NCBI GenBank assembly: GCA_900539695.1
Contig: UQDG01000007.1
Location: forward strand, 1-64,000
Length of the DNA stretch: 64,000 bases
From: an uncultured Oscillospiraceae bacterium
GTDB lineage: Bacteria; Bacillota; Clostridia; Oscillospirales; Ruminococcaceae
Reading direction: 5' to 3'
A program made the position numbers and the translations under genes. The stretch's first letter is position 1. The number at the start of each line of letters is the position of its first letter. The notes under the pieces were generated by a model that worked only from the letters and a program-made list of their open reading frames with translations, was not told where the DNA came from and ran no database searches. Below are positions 33,601-40,152 of the stretch, piece by piece.

Positions 33601-35556
33601 CGCCTGCGCGTCACCCGCGATACCACCGGCACCACCCAGGGCATCGGCGCAGCCGACACCGCCGTCTATACCGTGCTGCGCCGCCTGCAGCAGGTGGGCG
33701 AGCCCGGCCAGGTGTTCCCCGTGGATACCAGCAATGCCGAACAGACCCGCTATCAGATCAGCTGGCCTGCCGTTTCGGATGAACGCGTGGACCACTATGA
33801 GCTGTGGGCACAGGTGCAGACCACCAACGCCGCCGGCACCACCCTGGGCGAAGCCTTTAAGCTGCACCCGGCGGATGGCGACAGCACCACGCTCATCAAA
33901 GACACCCAGACCATCGTGGACCTGGAAGCTTACCAGGGCGAAACGCTGGTGTTCTACGTGGTGGCCTGCCCGGCAGACGGCGACACCACCGTGCTGCGCA
34001 GCCCCAACGGCGAGGTTAGCGACCCGCAGACCATCATCCAACGCACCGAGGCCCCGGCCATCCGCAAGGTGGACTTTACCTGGACGGGCAAGGCCGCCAA
34101 TGACGCCCTGCCGCTGATGAACGCTTTCTGCAATGACCTGACCATCCGGATGACGGTGGACAAGGCCGACGCCGCCAGCTACTTCTTTACCGGCTATTTG
34201 TTTGATGATGAGGCCGCCTACAACGACGCCTGCGCCAAGGCCAAGACCTGGATGGACGACCCCACCAAGGAAAACTTGGACGCCCTGAATGCCGCCCTGC
34301 GTGAGGACAAGGCAACGCTGATGATCCCCGAAGCCTCCAAGACCGTGGGCAGCGAGACCCAGGTCAGCGGCGATGGCACCACCGTGTCCTACACGGTCAC
34401 GCCCAACGCCAACGCTTTTACCATGCAGCCCGCCGACGCCAACCGCTACCTGCTGCCCGCCCTGCGCGCCATGGTGGCCAACAGCGAGTCGGCAGCTACC
34501 TCCTCCTCCTGGAAGTTCTACGTGCCGGACGATTATGCCGAGACCGCAGGCGCTTTGCACCTGCCCAAGATCCAGCTGGACAAGCCGGAAAAAGACGGCG
34601 TTCTCAGCGTGACCTCGGTGGAATCCACGGTGGAGGGCAAGCTGTACGGCACCGAGGGCGAAGCCTGGAAACCTGACAGCGCAGAGATCACCATCCACCA
34701 GTACGCTGTGCAGTGGCCTGCCGTCAACGAGTACACCGATACCGACGGCACCACCCGCAACTTTGCCGAGAAGTACCGCTTCCACGTGACGCCTGCCGCG
34801 GATATGCCCGATGACGACCCGAACAAGGAAGGCTACGACATCCGCTTTACCGTGGCCCCGGCGGATGTGGTAACGGAAAATGACGATGGTACGCAAACCA
34901 TAACGACCCACCGCGGCGATATTTTGAAGGTGGAAAAACTGCCGTCTGGCTTGAACGAAAACGACCCGGCCAACTGGCTGGACATCACCAAGGCCGCCCG
35001 CAACATTGCAAACGAGGGCACCGAGGATGAGTATGTCTGGTACGATTTGAGCATTGTGCAGCTGACCCGCACAGTGACGAATGATGACGGTACGACGTCC
35101 GAAGTGACGGAGCTGGTCAGCCAGCCCATCACTCTGACCGGCCACCACGCGATCGACAACGATAACCCCAGCTACCGCATCAAGACCGTGCCTGCCCTGC
35201 GCCAGGCCGAGATGACCGATTATTCCCTGGGCTACCGCCTTACCCTGCCTGATATGACCCAGCGCGCCGACGGCGACAACGACGAGACCAGAGCACTGGA
35301 GAAGTACACCGAAAAGGTCACTATCTGGGCTGTGGGCAACGGCGAAAAGACCGTCGATTCCGACCGGCTGGAAGTCTCCCTGCGCGCAGAGGGCCAGGCC
35401 ATGACCGAGGATGCCGCCCGCCCGGTGTTCGCCATGGCGGAAGCCGACCCCCGGCCCGCACAAAGCACGGGTCGGGCAGGGGAGACGGACCCCACGCCCC
35501 CGGCCAACGACCCCGGGGCAGAGGATGCCCCCGTTACCCCCGAAACCGCCGCTTGA
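24673..35556 (+). CDS. Giant multidomain prepilin (3627 residues)
   Basis: An intact 10.9-kb gene. Residues 1-17 are a prepilin leader (ending TARG), cleaved before F18; the pilin helix FTMVELMVVLLILGILAALA has Glu at +5, so it is a PilD substrate. Residues about 18-210 look like a pilin head, 220-400 Ig-like. About 515-2260 are several dozen GLUG-type repeats (GGxxGYN, GGVAGxN phrases), expected to fold as a beta-solenoid. D2407 starts an EF-hand/dockerin-like loop, DVNGDNKTSKED. FN3-like and other beta-sandwich domains follow from 2437. The tail is Thr/Pro-rich, with no LPxTG or final membrane helix. GTG start with GAGGT upstream and its own promoter. Most likely a pilus-tip or surface adhesin assembled through its pilin helix; function unproven. 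Confidence 0.88.
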   Translation: MLPIIKEIKQKLRTARGFTMVELMVVLLILGILAALAGTGLIAYVRLARFEHNESGARTVFQTAQIALTRKDTSGDMDTFLTELREVGTLGDHFSADGLSEQFGGGAAEKANAFNSQIYALYYDKANPDSDASRMVRGLLDPYVYDESLFNASIVVEVDSLTGQVYSAFYDTASDKLRFASDEGADGAMLIDDRSYGHRRGDSLVGYYSAEDTVNVVALSQTRLKVKNPQLINNETLTLNWSGNSKNGDIDTIYDAEFYDATTNRPLFKLEIEWSRVLADPTHNNAQIKVYRPNAEENGWSETYQDYTFPLSYSKGRFILTLDAMCDANLLRAAENDGADLRSTKTTLFSITRLTDNAPKDVYVKMKARPNANFQDLYTESKPQQSNTENTLFAAGSKASGGTLKYFRHLYNLRWVNSGEYAFTGKNTALDWTDGGVTVYCSPEKKNAEPVAKVPSRTGEVVAWPTIPAIGKDVTLNGSTGGSGQVVISNLQLRGSSIAAVERKYAGEAAYKARDHYLGLVGENNGTLKNITLRDPDVQINAEVRSAGGQNADTAMTMDANGTQYLQALADTDPDYRTEIWSVGALAGVDTGSLTNCTIDRSSRRGAEAKVTAVLTFSSKTTGVNRVDGTLYKDEPHGIGGLVGFAMPKTGAKLTGLTLDQNVTVAGIFQDEDAANNSGADTGTSADTAEKTRYNAIANENESQTLWRAVGVGGVAGVLDATNLTGTGNAENLKDITNKSTVVGNAFVGGITGNLYSTTENDSDAKTLTGLANQGTVLAGANYQGSTAGQSRVLGQFFGGIAGYARSLVLDACHSATRSGLSETTLTNLVQAGYNADGTLNENSPLKGDFVGGLVGFGRDVQMTNCYTESGYVLGRSFVGGFVGGFVGSNLYTSGGTNNSYVFGNRYVGGIVSVNGLNSTIENMTNKGLVAGLGANAAYVGGIAGVNDAAWGKQDSAALTKNETAKLVDSVNSMSTVEVTDKNKIALLQQLSRTGDGTPRYADFVGGVVGCNGTHGQISWQAESDKGAALGAVLYGGSFVGGVAGYNDATATITNSQATILSVTGTIVATGDCVGGVIGLNGAASLPTVQVSANRIEGVHFVGGVIGANLPANEFKFVNADGAAANAATIGTGRIVADGVAGGMIGYNRVVNADTLKNALQNKNGTIAADLQTLLPKFSSGNALDEPALNPSGSAITLTSLSNQFNIYANAYVGGIIGYNAADTTLTLENASNGNQSQAQSYGGLALSPRADAANGGAYRLDSGVSLGELDPDHNGYFAGGIIGCTTAKTTLNHCTNYGGVQHPVAAGGLTGVNNGTITNGRMVNSMGSQQEGYRYLGGIAGINNGTITNSAPAESSSIRGGLDIGGVAGYNSKSGVITLESANGNVYGITVTGGVAGYNLGTVTAKSVTVKVSGTTQTGGVAGLNAASGTIGQEPRTPTSISITVQNGTTVSSTTQGGGVAGRNEGLIQNATNRAGSIQVVNQYAGGIAGSNSGRICFCMHAASGNRVLYTGGGFAGGIAGCNEVGGELENVTMNGSVTAANGEAGGVTAHNYGSITTSRVYGSDIRGTSDAIGGITACNEAGAVISDANLFNMASFGGDVRLYGPATRVGGLVGYNAGSLSKGNVRANSLSLANLTAGDSTVTAGGALGENTGTAENVTVSTNLQDSMAKYLNLGGVAGSSSGTLSACSYTGAIGKDNGFTTVGSTVGGIVGSNDVVYNTDGTAAATGKVKDCKVGYIELKVQGASNVGASQDAATKMNSAAHIGGIVGRNRGEITGSTVGTKDKTGSIITARSGFVGGVAGSNSGSISTSGGLDTQPLVKQINAWLDVPYKDETTTDENGNKVTAKVVDTDKQNANLNQMVRVLTGKASGEAEKKLQIDFKAMQGFDTLTYGDKNYNTVYTNRSVNQLLVSLRGSTSHGNGLADGYLGGITGFNDVTGQITNSASGQWFVYADNINQSWGAVGGVIGQNESNADSTSGLVNFAAVRRFVRGTRGTADDNINANNDRYATTKGDNAADNYVGGVIGTQENRTGDRWTLEKCINIGTVFNSRSNNAGGVLAYWLSYGGTLTNCYNFGEITTNANNGESSGTVGGVAGYFNNPVAGTAANLYRCSNYGSVKKMTNGANDVGGVFGKVQLANDHNSDAMTINVIECVNGSNVELQAQSMSVGIFCYIGPWAAIPNVEVNIDRCRNYCTEMWGPVRSAGIWGNRGNGSTSNKKTTITNCFALYKSTNNTGRSWFPIAYRHTANEKLTGSNNYYMQLDMSFDGYSGIAGLQEGLGRTNVTGGWTQGTNESEAGGGATTDVKAHRLYAGVDSGANAAQDGDNFYHFFAMLPKISNDGRPVVSMQAVKKSSSYITTLPGQSFSEASSVRYIFAADAKDLTQYPVPEKWNVGYVGKILLLFDDVNGDNKTSKEDITDEVLQRYYSNILDNSAPDAPTGLKIERSDATGSDNESIYGRYNVTWNAPTTGSPAIYYHITVYETDENGDRIGNTSLLEADAYDTRFTFESKAEWKGRYFKVSVAGVNSKGTGTAAASGRQQFVRALPTPELEVRLMPTPEEGGHVQFSQKLVLTNADEYDKLMQNSGLADWSVTVKVGGDNGDTYQFSNGNTTPKRISERLGSSQRMTAEATSSDQRWMRSGQYDETVYMPVSWVVVPGDNTWGNSNSGLAEGRLAAKNVEITGATIDDLTVTVTLNFTASVSGTQPTYRVMLMGRYLGDEAVTLNGENVYLKDQYITLAARQNVVPNSNTTFTFNNLPDDTLTNYDNWTVVAVPVTSGLGDVVTRWDAADAEALAKLQASSADRPASWYGGLEIVRESNGYSFANLTPLYFVSQNLTDYSNWAGYAANQVIFEQNNITVAQAPKLTGVPADGDLYLNYDADKLANDNQLAYTFTWTQPGEAAASGGNTKYKLTLYGVTETRDENGNVISTAEETITLPDDANSKVQYKDGTYSYTLPIDTDLAGGSNSWRFDKVRLRVTRDTTGTTQGIGAADTAVYTVLRRLQQVGEPGQVFPVDTSNAEQTRYQISWPAVSDERVDHYELWAQVQTTNAAGTTLGEAFKLHPADGDSTTLIKDTQTIVDLEAYQGETLVFYVVACPADGDTTVLRSPNGEVSDPQTIIQRTEAPAIRKVDFTWTGKAANDALPLMNAFCNDLTIRMTVDKADAASYFFTGYLFDDEAAYNDACAKAKTWMDDPTKENLDALNAALREDKATLMIPEASKTVGSETQVSGDGTTVSYTVTPNANAFTMQPADANRYLLPALRAMVANSESAATSSSWKFYVPDDYAETAGALHLPKIQLDKPEKDGVLSVTSVESTVEGKLYGTEGEAWKPDSAEITIHQYAVQWPAVNEYTDTDGTTRNFAEKYRFHVTPAADMPDDDPNKEGYDIRFTVAPADVVTENDDGTQTITTHRGDILKVEKLPSGLNENDPANWLDITKAARNIANEGTEDEYVWYDLSIVQLTRTVTNDDGTTSEVTELVSQPITLTGHHAIDNDNPSYRIKTVPALRQAEMTDYSLGYRLTLPDMTQRADGDNDETRALEKYTEKVTIWAVGNGEKTVDSDRLEVSLRAEGQAMTEDAARPVFAMAEADPRPAQSTGRAGETDPTPPANDPGAEDAPVTPETAA

Positions 35557-35581
35557 TTTAAAGCAGAAAGGAGGGCGCACC

Positions 35582-36397
35582 ATGCCCCCAAAACGCAACC
35601 GCCCGCTGCGGGACCAGCAGGGCCTTGCCATGATCTTAGTGCTGTGCCTGGGCGCACTGTTTGTGGCGCTGGCTGCCGCCCTTGTGTATGCGGCCTCGCT
35701 GATGATGGCCAACGCCGACCGCCAGCTGCCGGAGCAGGACGTCTACGAGCTGGCCGTCAGCTTCTCCGACGTGCTGGAGCAGGAACTGCTGCATTACACC
35801 GGCGCTAAAGAAAAAGACGGCGCGATGACCGAGGAGAACGACCAGAGCATCGGCTACTTTATCAACCATATCTACGTTAAAAAAGGCTCTATCGATAACC
35901 CCTACGGCGACGACACCGACCATACGTTTACCCTGCAGGCGCCCGAGGGCATCGACGAGATGACCGTCACCCTGAACAAGCACCCCAGCGACGATGTGGA
36001 CGAAGGCGGCAACGTGATCGATAACGAACCCATCACAGAGAACCTGAGCAACCTTCTCATCAAACTGAGAAATCAGAGGGAGAACGGTTCCACTATGAAT
36101 GTGGATGATTATGTCATTCGTGTGACCGTCAAAGTGGTCAAGGGAGACCAGAGCTACAGCTACACCAGAAAGTACAAGCACACCGGCATTTACAGCTACT
36201 ATTACACGCTGGATAATGAAAACACTCGTTACAGCTTCAATGGTGCCGAGGGCGATACAGCTTTGAAATTGACCAACATGGCAACCAGTGAGGAACGTAC
36301 CGTCACAAAAAATGATGCTTCTACACTATACCTGCGCTACAGCATGGATACGGATAGTGCGTGCATTTTTACACGCATCAACGGCAATGATGAGTAA
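35582..36397 (+). CDS. PilX-like minor pilin
   Basis: A 271-residue protein with the PilX N-terminal signature: basic residues then RDQQGLAMILVLCLG and a hydrophobic helix (about 13-40), where Gly precedes the mature helix. Unlike classical prepilins it lacks Glu at +5, as is usual for the PilX/GspK class, which sits at the fibre tip without needing that salt bridge. The rest is charged and beta-rich, ending FTRINGNDE. ATG 35582 has AGGAGGG ten bases upstream; the open frame extends further back into the giant gene, but that extension is not plausible. Twenty-five bases separate it from the giant prepilin gene, so it is in the same operon. Confidence 0.75.
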   Translation: MPPKRNRPLRDQQGLAMILVLCLGALFVALAAALVYAASLMMANADRQLPEQDVYELAVSFSDVLEQELLHYTGAKEKDGAMTEENDQSIGYFINHIYVKKGSIDNPYGDDTDHTFTLQAPEGIDEMTVTLNKHPSDDVDEGGNVIDNEPITENLSNLLIKLRNQRENGSTMNVDDYVIRVTVKVVKGDQSYSYTRKYKHTGIYSYYYTLDNENTRYSFNGAEGDTALKLTNMATSEERTVTKNDASTLYLRYSMDTDSACIFTRINGNDE

Positions 36398-36409
36398 GGA
36401 AGTGGCACT

Positions 36410-36826
36410 ATGCAAAGATTGAAAAACGCCCTCCGTGACCGCCGCGGCGAAACCATCGTGGAAGTGCTGGTGGCCTTTGTACTGCTTATGCTGTTTCTGG
36501 CGCTGTTTACCGCGTCGCTGCGGTTTGCCCGGCGGGCCTCGGCCCAGGCGCAGACCACCCGCGATAACGCCTACCTGCTTACCGAAGCACTTTACCCGGT
36601 CAACGACGATGCGGCCGAGTGGAAAAACGAATCCGGCACCAGGACCAAGATGAGCTTCAGCCGCGGTGACCGCACGGTCTTTGCCGTCAAGGATGTGGAA
36701 ATACAGACCATACAGGCTAAGGTCAAAGACGATAACGATGAGGCTGCTGCCACGCATACCTTCACCCGTTACTACAAAAAAGTGGACGAAGATAAAGACG
36801 ACACAAAAGAGGACACGACCCCATGA
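36410..36826 (+). CDS. Small pseudopilin (PilV/GspI-like)
   Basis: A 138-residue prepilin-like protein. Leader MQRLKNALRDRRG, cleavage before E14, then ETIVEVLVAFVLLMLFLALF with Glu at +5. The +1 residue is Glu instead of the usual Phe, as in several minor pilins of Gram-positive bacteria. The small soluble part (about 85 residues) ends in a highly acidic/basic tail, KKVDEDKDDTKEDTTP. It starts 12 bases after the PilX-like gene and overlaps the next gene by four bases (ATGA). Likely part of a minor-pilin tip complex. Confidence 0.8.
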   Translation: MQRLKNALRDRRGETIVEVLVAFVLLMLFLALFTASLRFARRASAQAQTTRDNAYLLTEALYPVNDDAAEWKNESGTRTKMSFSRGDRTVFAVKDVEIQTIQAKVKDDNDEAAATHTFTRYYKKVDEDKDDTKEDTTP

Positions 36827-37572
36827 CCACCCCGCTGAACAATAAAAAAGGTACCACCCTCGTGGAGCTGATGGTCTGCCTGGTGCTGCTGGCACTGTTT
36901 GGCACGGCGGCGGTCACGCTGGTCAAGCCCTGCGCCGAAGCCTACATCGAGGTGCAGCAGCTGACCCGCGCCCAGAACCTGGCCGATGCCCTCACCGAGA
37001 CCATCCGGGGCGAGCTGGCCGATGCCGACGGCACGATCTCTATCGTAAACGCCGCAACAGAGAGCGACGCGGATTCGGCAGACGCGGATTCGGCAAATAA
37101 TATTTTTATAGAAGATGCCCGCTTGACGGAAGGCACTGCTCTGCGCTTTACAGTGGAAAGCAGCTATACCGAGATACTTGATGCCGGTTATGTGCCCAAG
37201 CTGACCGCCACCACCCTGAACGCCGACAACACCACCAGCACCAAGGTCCTCTACGACCCCGCCGACGACATCTTTGCCGAGCTGAACCGCTACCTGCACA
37301 TGCGTTTTTACAAGCAAACGGAGGGCAAGGACGGAAAGAAAAAAGAGTACACGACCTACGCTTATACAACGGCCTATCCTAACAAAGATTATATGGGGCT
37401 TGTCGTTTCGGATCTTGCGTTCTATGCCCGCGGATGGAAAGAGGAGAAGGAAACCGGGAAGATCTGCCTGACCTCGCTGTCTATGCAACTGACCGTCGCT
37501 AAGCCCGATGGCACCCCCGTCTACACCCAGACCGCGGTCATTCCGCTGCCCGGCGCACCGGAGTTCCAATAA
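36823..37572 (+). CDS. Pseudopilin (PilW/GspJ-like)
   Basis: A 249-residue prepilin-like protein. Leader MTTPLNNKKG, cleavage before T11, mature helix TTLVELMVCLVLLALFGTAA with Glu at +5. The soluble domain of about 215 residues is larger than in the preceding pseudopilin, fitting GspJ/PilW-type subunits. It contains a short duplicated DADSADADSAN stretch (about residues 84-94). Translation is coupled to the preceding gene by an ATGA overlap. It is the last gene of the prepilin operon; 131 bases with a separate promoter follow. Confidence 0.8.
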   Translation: MTTPLNNKKGTTLVELMVCLVLLALFGTAAVTLVKPCAEAYIEVQQLTRAQNLADALTETIRGELADADGTISIVNAATESDADSADADSANNIFIEDARLTEGTALRFTVESSYTEILDAGYVPKLTATTLNADNTTSTKVLYDPADDIFAELNRYLHMRFYKQTEGKDGKKKEYTTYAYTTAYPNKDYMGLVVSDLAFYARGWKEEKETGKICLTSLSMQLTVAKPDGTPVYTQTAVIPLPGAPEFQ

Positions 37573-37613
37573 AAATAACAAATGATTTGGCGAATAAATT
37601 GTTGTATGGGCAC

Positions 37614-37642
37614 TGGACAATCGGGTGAAAAAACAGTATACT
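37614..37642 (+). promoter_or_regulatory. Promoter of the BTAD regulator gene
   Basis: TGGACA and TATACT with 17-base spacing, 62 bases before the start codon. A small hairpin ACACC-GCAA-GGTGT (37654-37667) lies in the leader. Confidence 0.65.
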
Positions 37643-37703
37643 AATTAAAAATAACACCGCAAGGTGTGTCAATCGTGAAACAAACGCACAGGAGAGACCT
37701 ACC

Positions 37704-38909
37704 ATGGCAGACATTGAGATCAGGATGCTCGGGAAATTTGAGATCCTTATGGACGGCAAGCCGGTCCTAGCCGCACTGAAACAGTCCCGCAAGGCTACGA
37801 TGCTGATCCAGTACCTCGTCCTGCAAAAGGGCGAAAAGGTGACCCACAAAGACCTGACGGATACCCTGTGGAACGGCGAACGGTCCACCAACCCGGATAT
37901 GGCTCTGCGCGCCATCATGCACCGCTTCCGCAACATGATCGAGGCCGAGGGCCTGAAGGAGCTGGAGACCTGCATCATCACCAGCCGCGGCTACTACCAG
38001 TGGAACCCCACCATGGAGTGCCGTGTGGACGTGTTTGAGATGGAAGCCCTGATGGAGGAAGCCCGCCGCCAGCTGAACCCCGCCGCCGCCGTAGCCCGCT
38101 ACGAGCGCGTGCTGGAGCTGTATGCTGGCCGTCTGCTGCCGATGTCCTGCAACGAGCCTTGGGTCGAGACCCGCAGCCTGACCCTGCACGTGCAGTACCG
38201 CATCGCGCTGTTCCAGGTGCTGGAAGCCTGCAAGCGCAAGGGTGAAAATGAGCGCATCGTTAAGCTGTGCCGCCGCGCCATCGAGCTGGACCCCTACGAG
38301 GAGCGCCTGTATCTGGAGATGATCCAGGCTTTGGAGACCCTGGGCCGCCATGAGCAAGCGCTGGAGATGACCCGCCGCGGCAACGCGATGGGCTGCCTGC
38401 ACCATGCCGTCGAGCCGGAGCGTGTGGGTGTGGTCTCCCGCCAGGCCCGCCAGGCTGACCGCAACCTGGAAAATGACATCTCCCGCCTGGCCGAGGAACT
38501 GTCCGCCGACGACACCCCCGGCGCTGCGTATTGCAGCTTCGAGAATTTCCGCCAGATCTATCACCTGCAGCGCGGCGTGCAAAGCCGCTTCGGCGTGCCG
38601 GTCTACCTGGCGCTGCTCACCATGTCGCCCGCCCAGAACGCTGACCCCGCCGAGACCGGCTCCATGATGGAGCAGCTGGGCGAGCTGATCCACAAGAGCC
38701 TGCGCCAGTGCGACGCCATGGCCCGTTACAGCGAGAACCAGTATGTGCTGCTCATCAGCGGCAACAGCAGCGCCGAGAACGGCAGCACCCCGCTGGAGCG
38801 CATCAAGGCGGCTTTCTACCGCGTGCCCGCCCATGGCCGTTACCTGCTCAACTACCACATGTACGCCCCCGAGCTCCACGCCCTCTCCGCCGACGCCCGG
38901 AGAAGATAA
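37704..38909 (+). CDS. SARP-like transcriptional regulator with BTAD domain
   Basis: A 401-residue regulator. Residues 1-95 form an OmpR-type winged helix (IEIRMLGKFEILMDGKPV, then KVTHKDLTDTLW). About 100-245 are a bacterial transcriptional activation (BTAD) TPR-like domain with VDVFEMEALMEEARRQ and the LDPYEERLYLEMIQAL repeat. The C-terminal 140 residues (LALLTMSP, a helix, ARYSENQYVLLISGN) resemble a degenerate GGDEF fold with no GGDEF motif, so cyclase activity is unlikely. Own promoter and AGGAGA ribosome binding site. Placed directly after the prepilin operon, it is a plausible controller of the pilus genes, an inference from position. A terminator follows at 38989. Confidence 0.85.
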   Translation: MADIEIRMLGKFEILMDGKPVLAALKQSRKATMLIQYLVLQKGEKVTHKDLTDTLWNGERSTNPDMALRAIMHRFRNMIEAEGLKELETCIITSRGYYQWNPTMECRVDVFEMEALMEEARRQLNPAAAVARYERVLELYAGRLLPMSCNEPWVETRSLTLHVQYRIALFQVLEACKRKGENERIVKLCRRAIELDPYEERLYLEMIQALETLGRHEQALEMTRRGNAMGCLHHAVEPERVGVVSRQARQADRNLENDISRLAEELSADDTPGAAYCSFENFRQIYHLQRGVQSRFGVPVYLALLTMSPAQNADPAETGSMMEQLGELIHKSLRQCDAMARYSENQYVLLISGNSSAENGSTPLERIKAAFYRVPAHGRYLLNYHMYAPELHALSADARRR

Positions 38910-38925
38910 TTTTAGGCAATACCGC
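38909..38925 (+). repeat. 17-bp direct repeat, right copy
   Basis: ATTTTAGGCAATACCGC beginning at the last base of the regulator's stop codon; identical to 24336-24352. Confidence 0.6.
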
Positions 38926-38988
38926 GTAAGCGGGTGGGGGAGACATTAAAATCATTGCATCCTTGCCTTTTTAATCCTATGCCACTTC

Positions 38989-39020
38989 AAGACACGCTCC
39001 GCCAAAGCGTGTCTTTTTTG
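38989..39020 (+). terminator. Terminator after the BTAD regulator
   Basis: Stem AAGACACGCT/AGCGTGTCTT with a seven-base loop and a run of six T. Confidence 0.9.
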
Positions 39021-39028
39021 TTAAATCA

Positions 39029-39057
39029 TTGCAACGCACGCCCCATCGTGCTACAAT
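39029..39057 (+). promoter_or_regulatory. Promoter of the membrane protein gene at 39114
   Basis: TTGCAA and TACAAT with 17-base spacing, immediately after the preceding terminator. Confidence 0.6.
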
Positions 39058-39113
39058 AGGTACAACAATGTTAAATCCGTGACAATTTGCCCCGGAGCAA
39101 AGGAGAATCCCCC

Positions 39114-39908
39114 ATGGCTTTGTTCAATTTCCATTTCGACCGCCCCGGCCCCGGTGTCTCGCCGGACGCCCCCCGCAAAAAAGGCCCTGCCCGCTTTTTC
39201 GAGATTTTGGGCCGTGACCTCATGTCCTTTTACCTGGCGGGTCTGCTGGCGCTGGTCAGCGCACTGCCGTTCGTGTTTGGTGTGTGGTTCGCCGTCGATA
39301 CCCACTCTCTGGTGCCGCTGCTGCTGGCAGGCGTGCTGGGCGGCATGATCGCCGCGCCCCAGCTGTGCGGCCTGCTGGATACCATCCTGCGCAGCCTGCG
39401 CGACGAGCCGGGTTTTTGGTGGGCTACCTACCGCCGCGCCTGGAAACGTAACGCCAGGGCGTCGCTTTTTCCGGGTGCCATCTGCGGTCTGCTGCTGGCC
39501 ATGCAGATCTTTACGGTGTTCCATTATGACGTTTCGGCCGGTGTAGTGCCGGGGGCGCTGCTGGCCGTAGGCCTGTTTTTGCTGCTGGGTCTGGGCGAGT
39601 TCCTGTTTGCCCAGGTCGTGCTGCTGGAACTGCCGTTTGCGGGGCTGGTCAAAAACTCGCTGTTCCTGTTTTTGGGCTACCTGCCCCGCGCCGCGCTGGG
39701 CGTAGTGTGGCAGTTTGTCTACTGGAGCATCATCCTGCTGCTGTGGCCCATCAGCGGCTTTGCCATGGTCCTCACGGGCCTGTGGCTGCCCGCCGTCCTG
39801 ACCATGCAGGCCATCTACCCCGTCCTGAACAAAGCCTTCGACTTGGAACGCCAGATCAAAGCCATCCGCGATGCGGAGCTGGATTCTTCTTCTGATTCTG
39901 ATAATTAA
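39114..39908 (+). CDS. Multispanning membrane protein (DUF624/YesL-like)
   Basis: A 264-residue membrane protein with a proline-rich cytoplasmic N-terminus (RPGPGVSPDAPRKKGP), then about six hydrophobic helices. The first helix pair, DLMSFYLAGLLALVSALP followed by GLLDTILRSLRDEPGFWW and a basic WKRNARAS turn, resembles YesL/DUF624 proteins, often linked to carbohydrate uptake loci. The C-terminal helix is followed by an acidic Ser/Asp tail. ATG 39114 is chosen over the in-frame upstream start because AAGGAG lies ten bases before it. It has its own promoter and terminator, so it is monocistronic. Function unknown. Confidence 0.6.
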   Translation: MALFNFHFDRPGPGVSPDAPRKKGPARFFEILGRDLMSFYLAGLLALVSALPFVFGVWFAVDTHSLVPLLLAGVLGGMIAAPQLCGLLDTILRSLRDEPGFWWATYRRAWKRNARASLFPGAICGLLLAMQIFTVFHYDVSAGVVPGALLAVGLFLLLGLGEFLFAQVVLLELPFAGLVKNSLFLFLGYLPRAALGVVWQFVYWSIILLLWPISGFAMVLTGLWLPAVLTMQAIYPVLNKAFDLERQIKAIRDAELDSSSDSDN

Positions 39909-39920
39909 GTGCAGCCTTGC

Positions 39921-39955
39921 GGGCGTCACCACTATGCGGTGACGCCCTTTTTTTA
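39921..39955 (+). terminator. Terminator after the DUF624-like gene
   Basis: Perfect 10-bp stem GGGCGTCACC/GGTGACGCCC with loop ACTATGC, then seven or more T. The loop is the reverse complement form of the GCANRGT loop family. Confidence 0.9.
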
Positions 39956-39961
39956 TGGCGT

Positions 39962-40020
39962 CCTTCCATTAGGCCTTCCTTTTTGTGATCCAAGAGGAAC
40001 ACCGAAAGCCGCACGCTTTA
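39962..40020. repeat. R6: degenerate fragment of the large structured repeat
   Basis: Only the TTCCTTTTTG/CAAGAGGAA hairpin and the following ACACCGAAAG words are recognisable, in the order seen at the edges of R2-R4. Short and decayed. Confidence 0.35.
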
Positions 40021-40061
40021 AAAAGCCCCTTTGCCGCAGGCTAAATCCCCCACCCTCAATC

Positions 40062-40090
40062 TTGCGTTATGCCCCAAAAAAGGTTATAAT
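40062..40090 (+). promoter_or_regulatory. Promoter of the polysaccharide cluster
   Basis: TTGCGT and TATAAT with 17-base spacing, about 63 bases before the first glycosyltransferase start. The overlapping gene starts that follow suggest one long transcript. Confidence 0.65.
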
Positions 40091-40152
40091 AACATAATAG
40101 CCCATCTCTACCCATTCGGGCGAAAAATGTGTACAAAAGGGGGCCTTCCGCG

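Noticed and set aside
35400..35556. LPxTG sorting signal at the end of the giant prepilin
   Set aside because: The C-terminus is a Thr/Pro/Asp-rich tail without LPxTG, membrane helix or basic end, so sortase anchoring is not supported.
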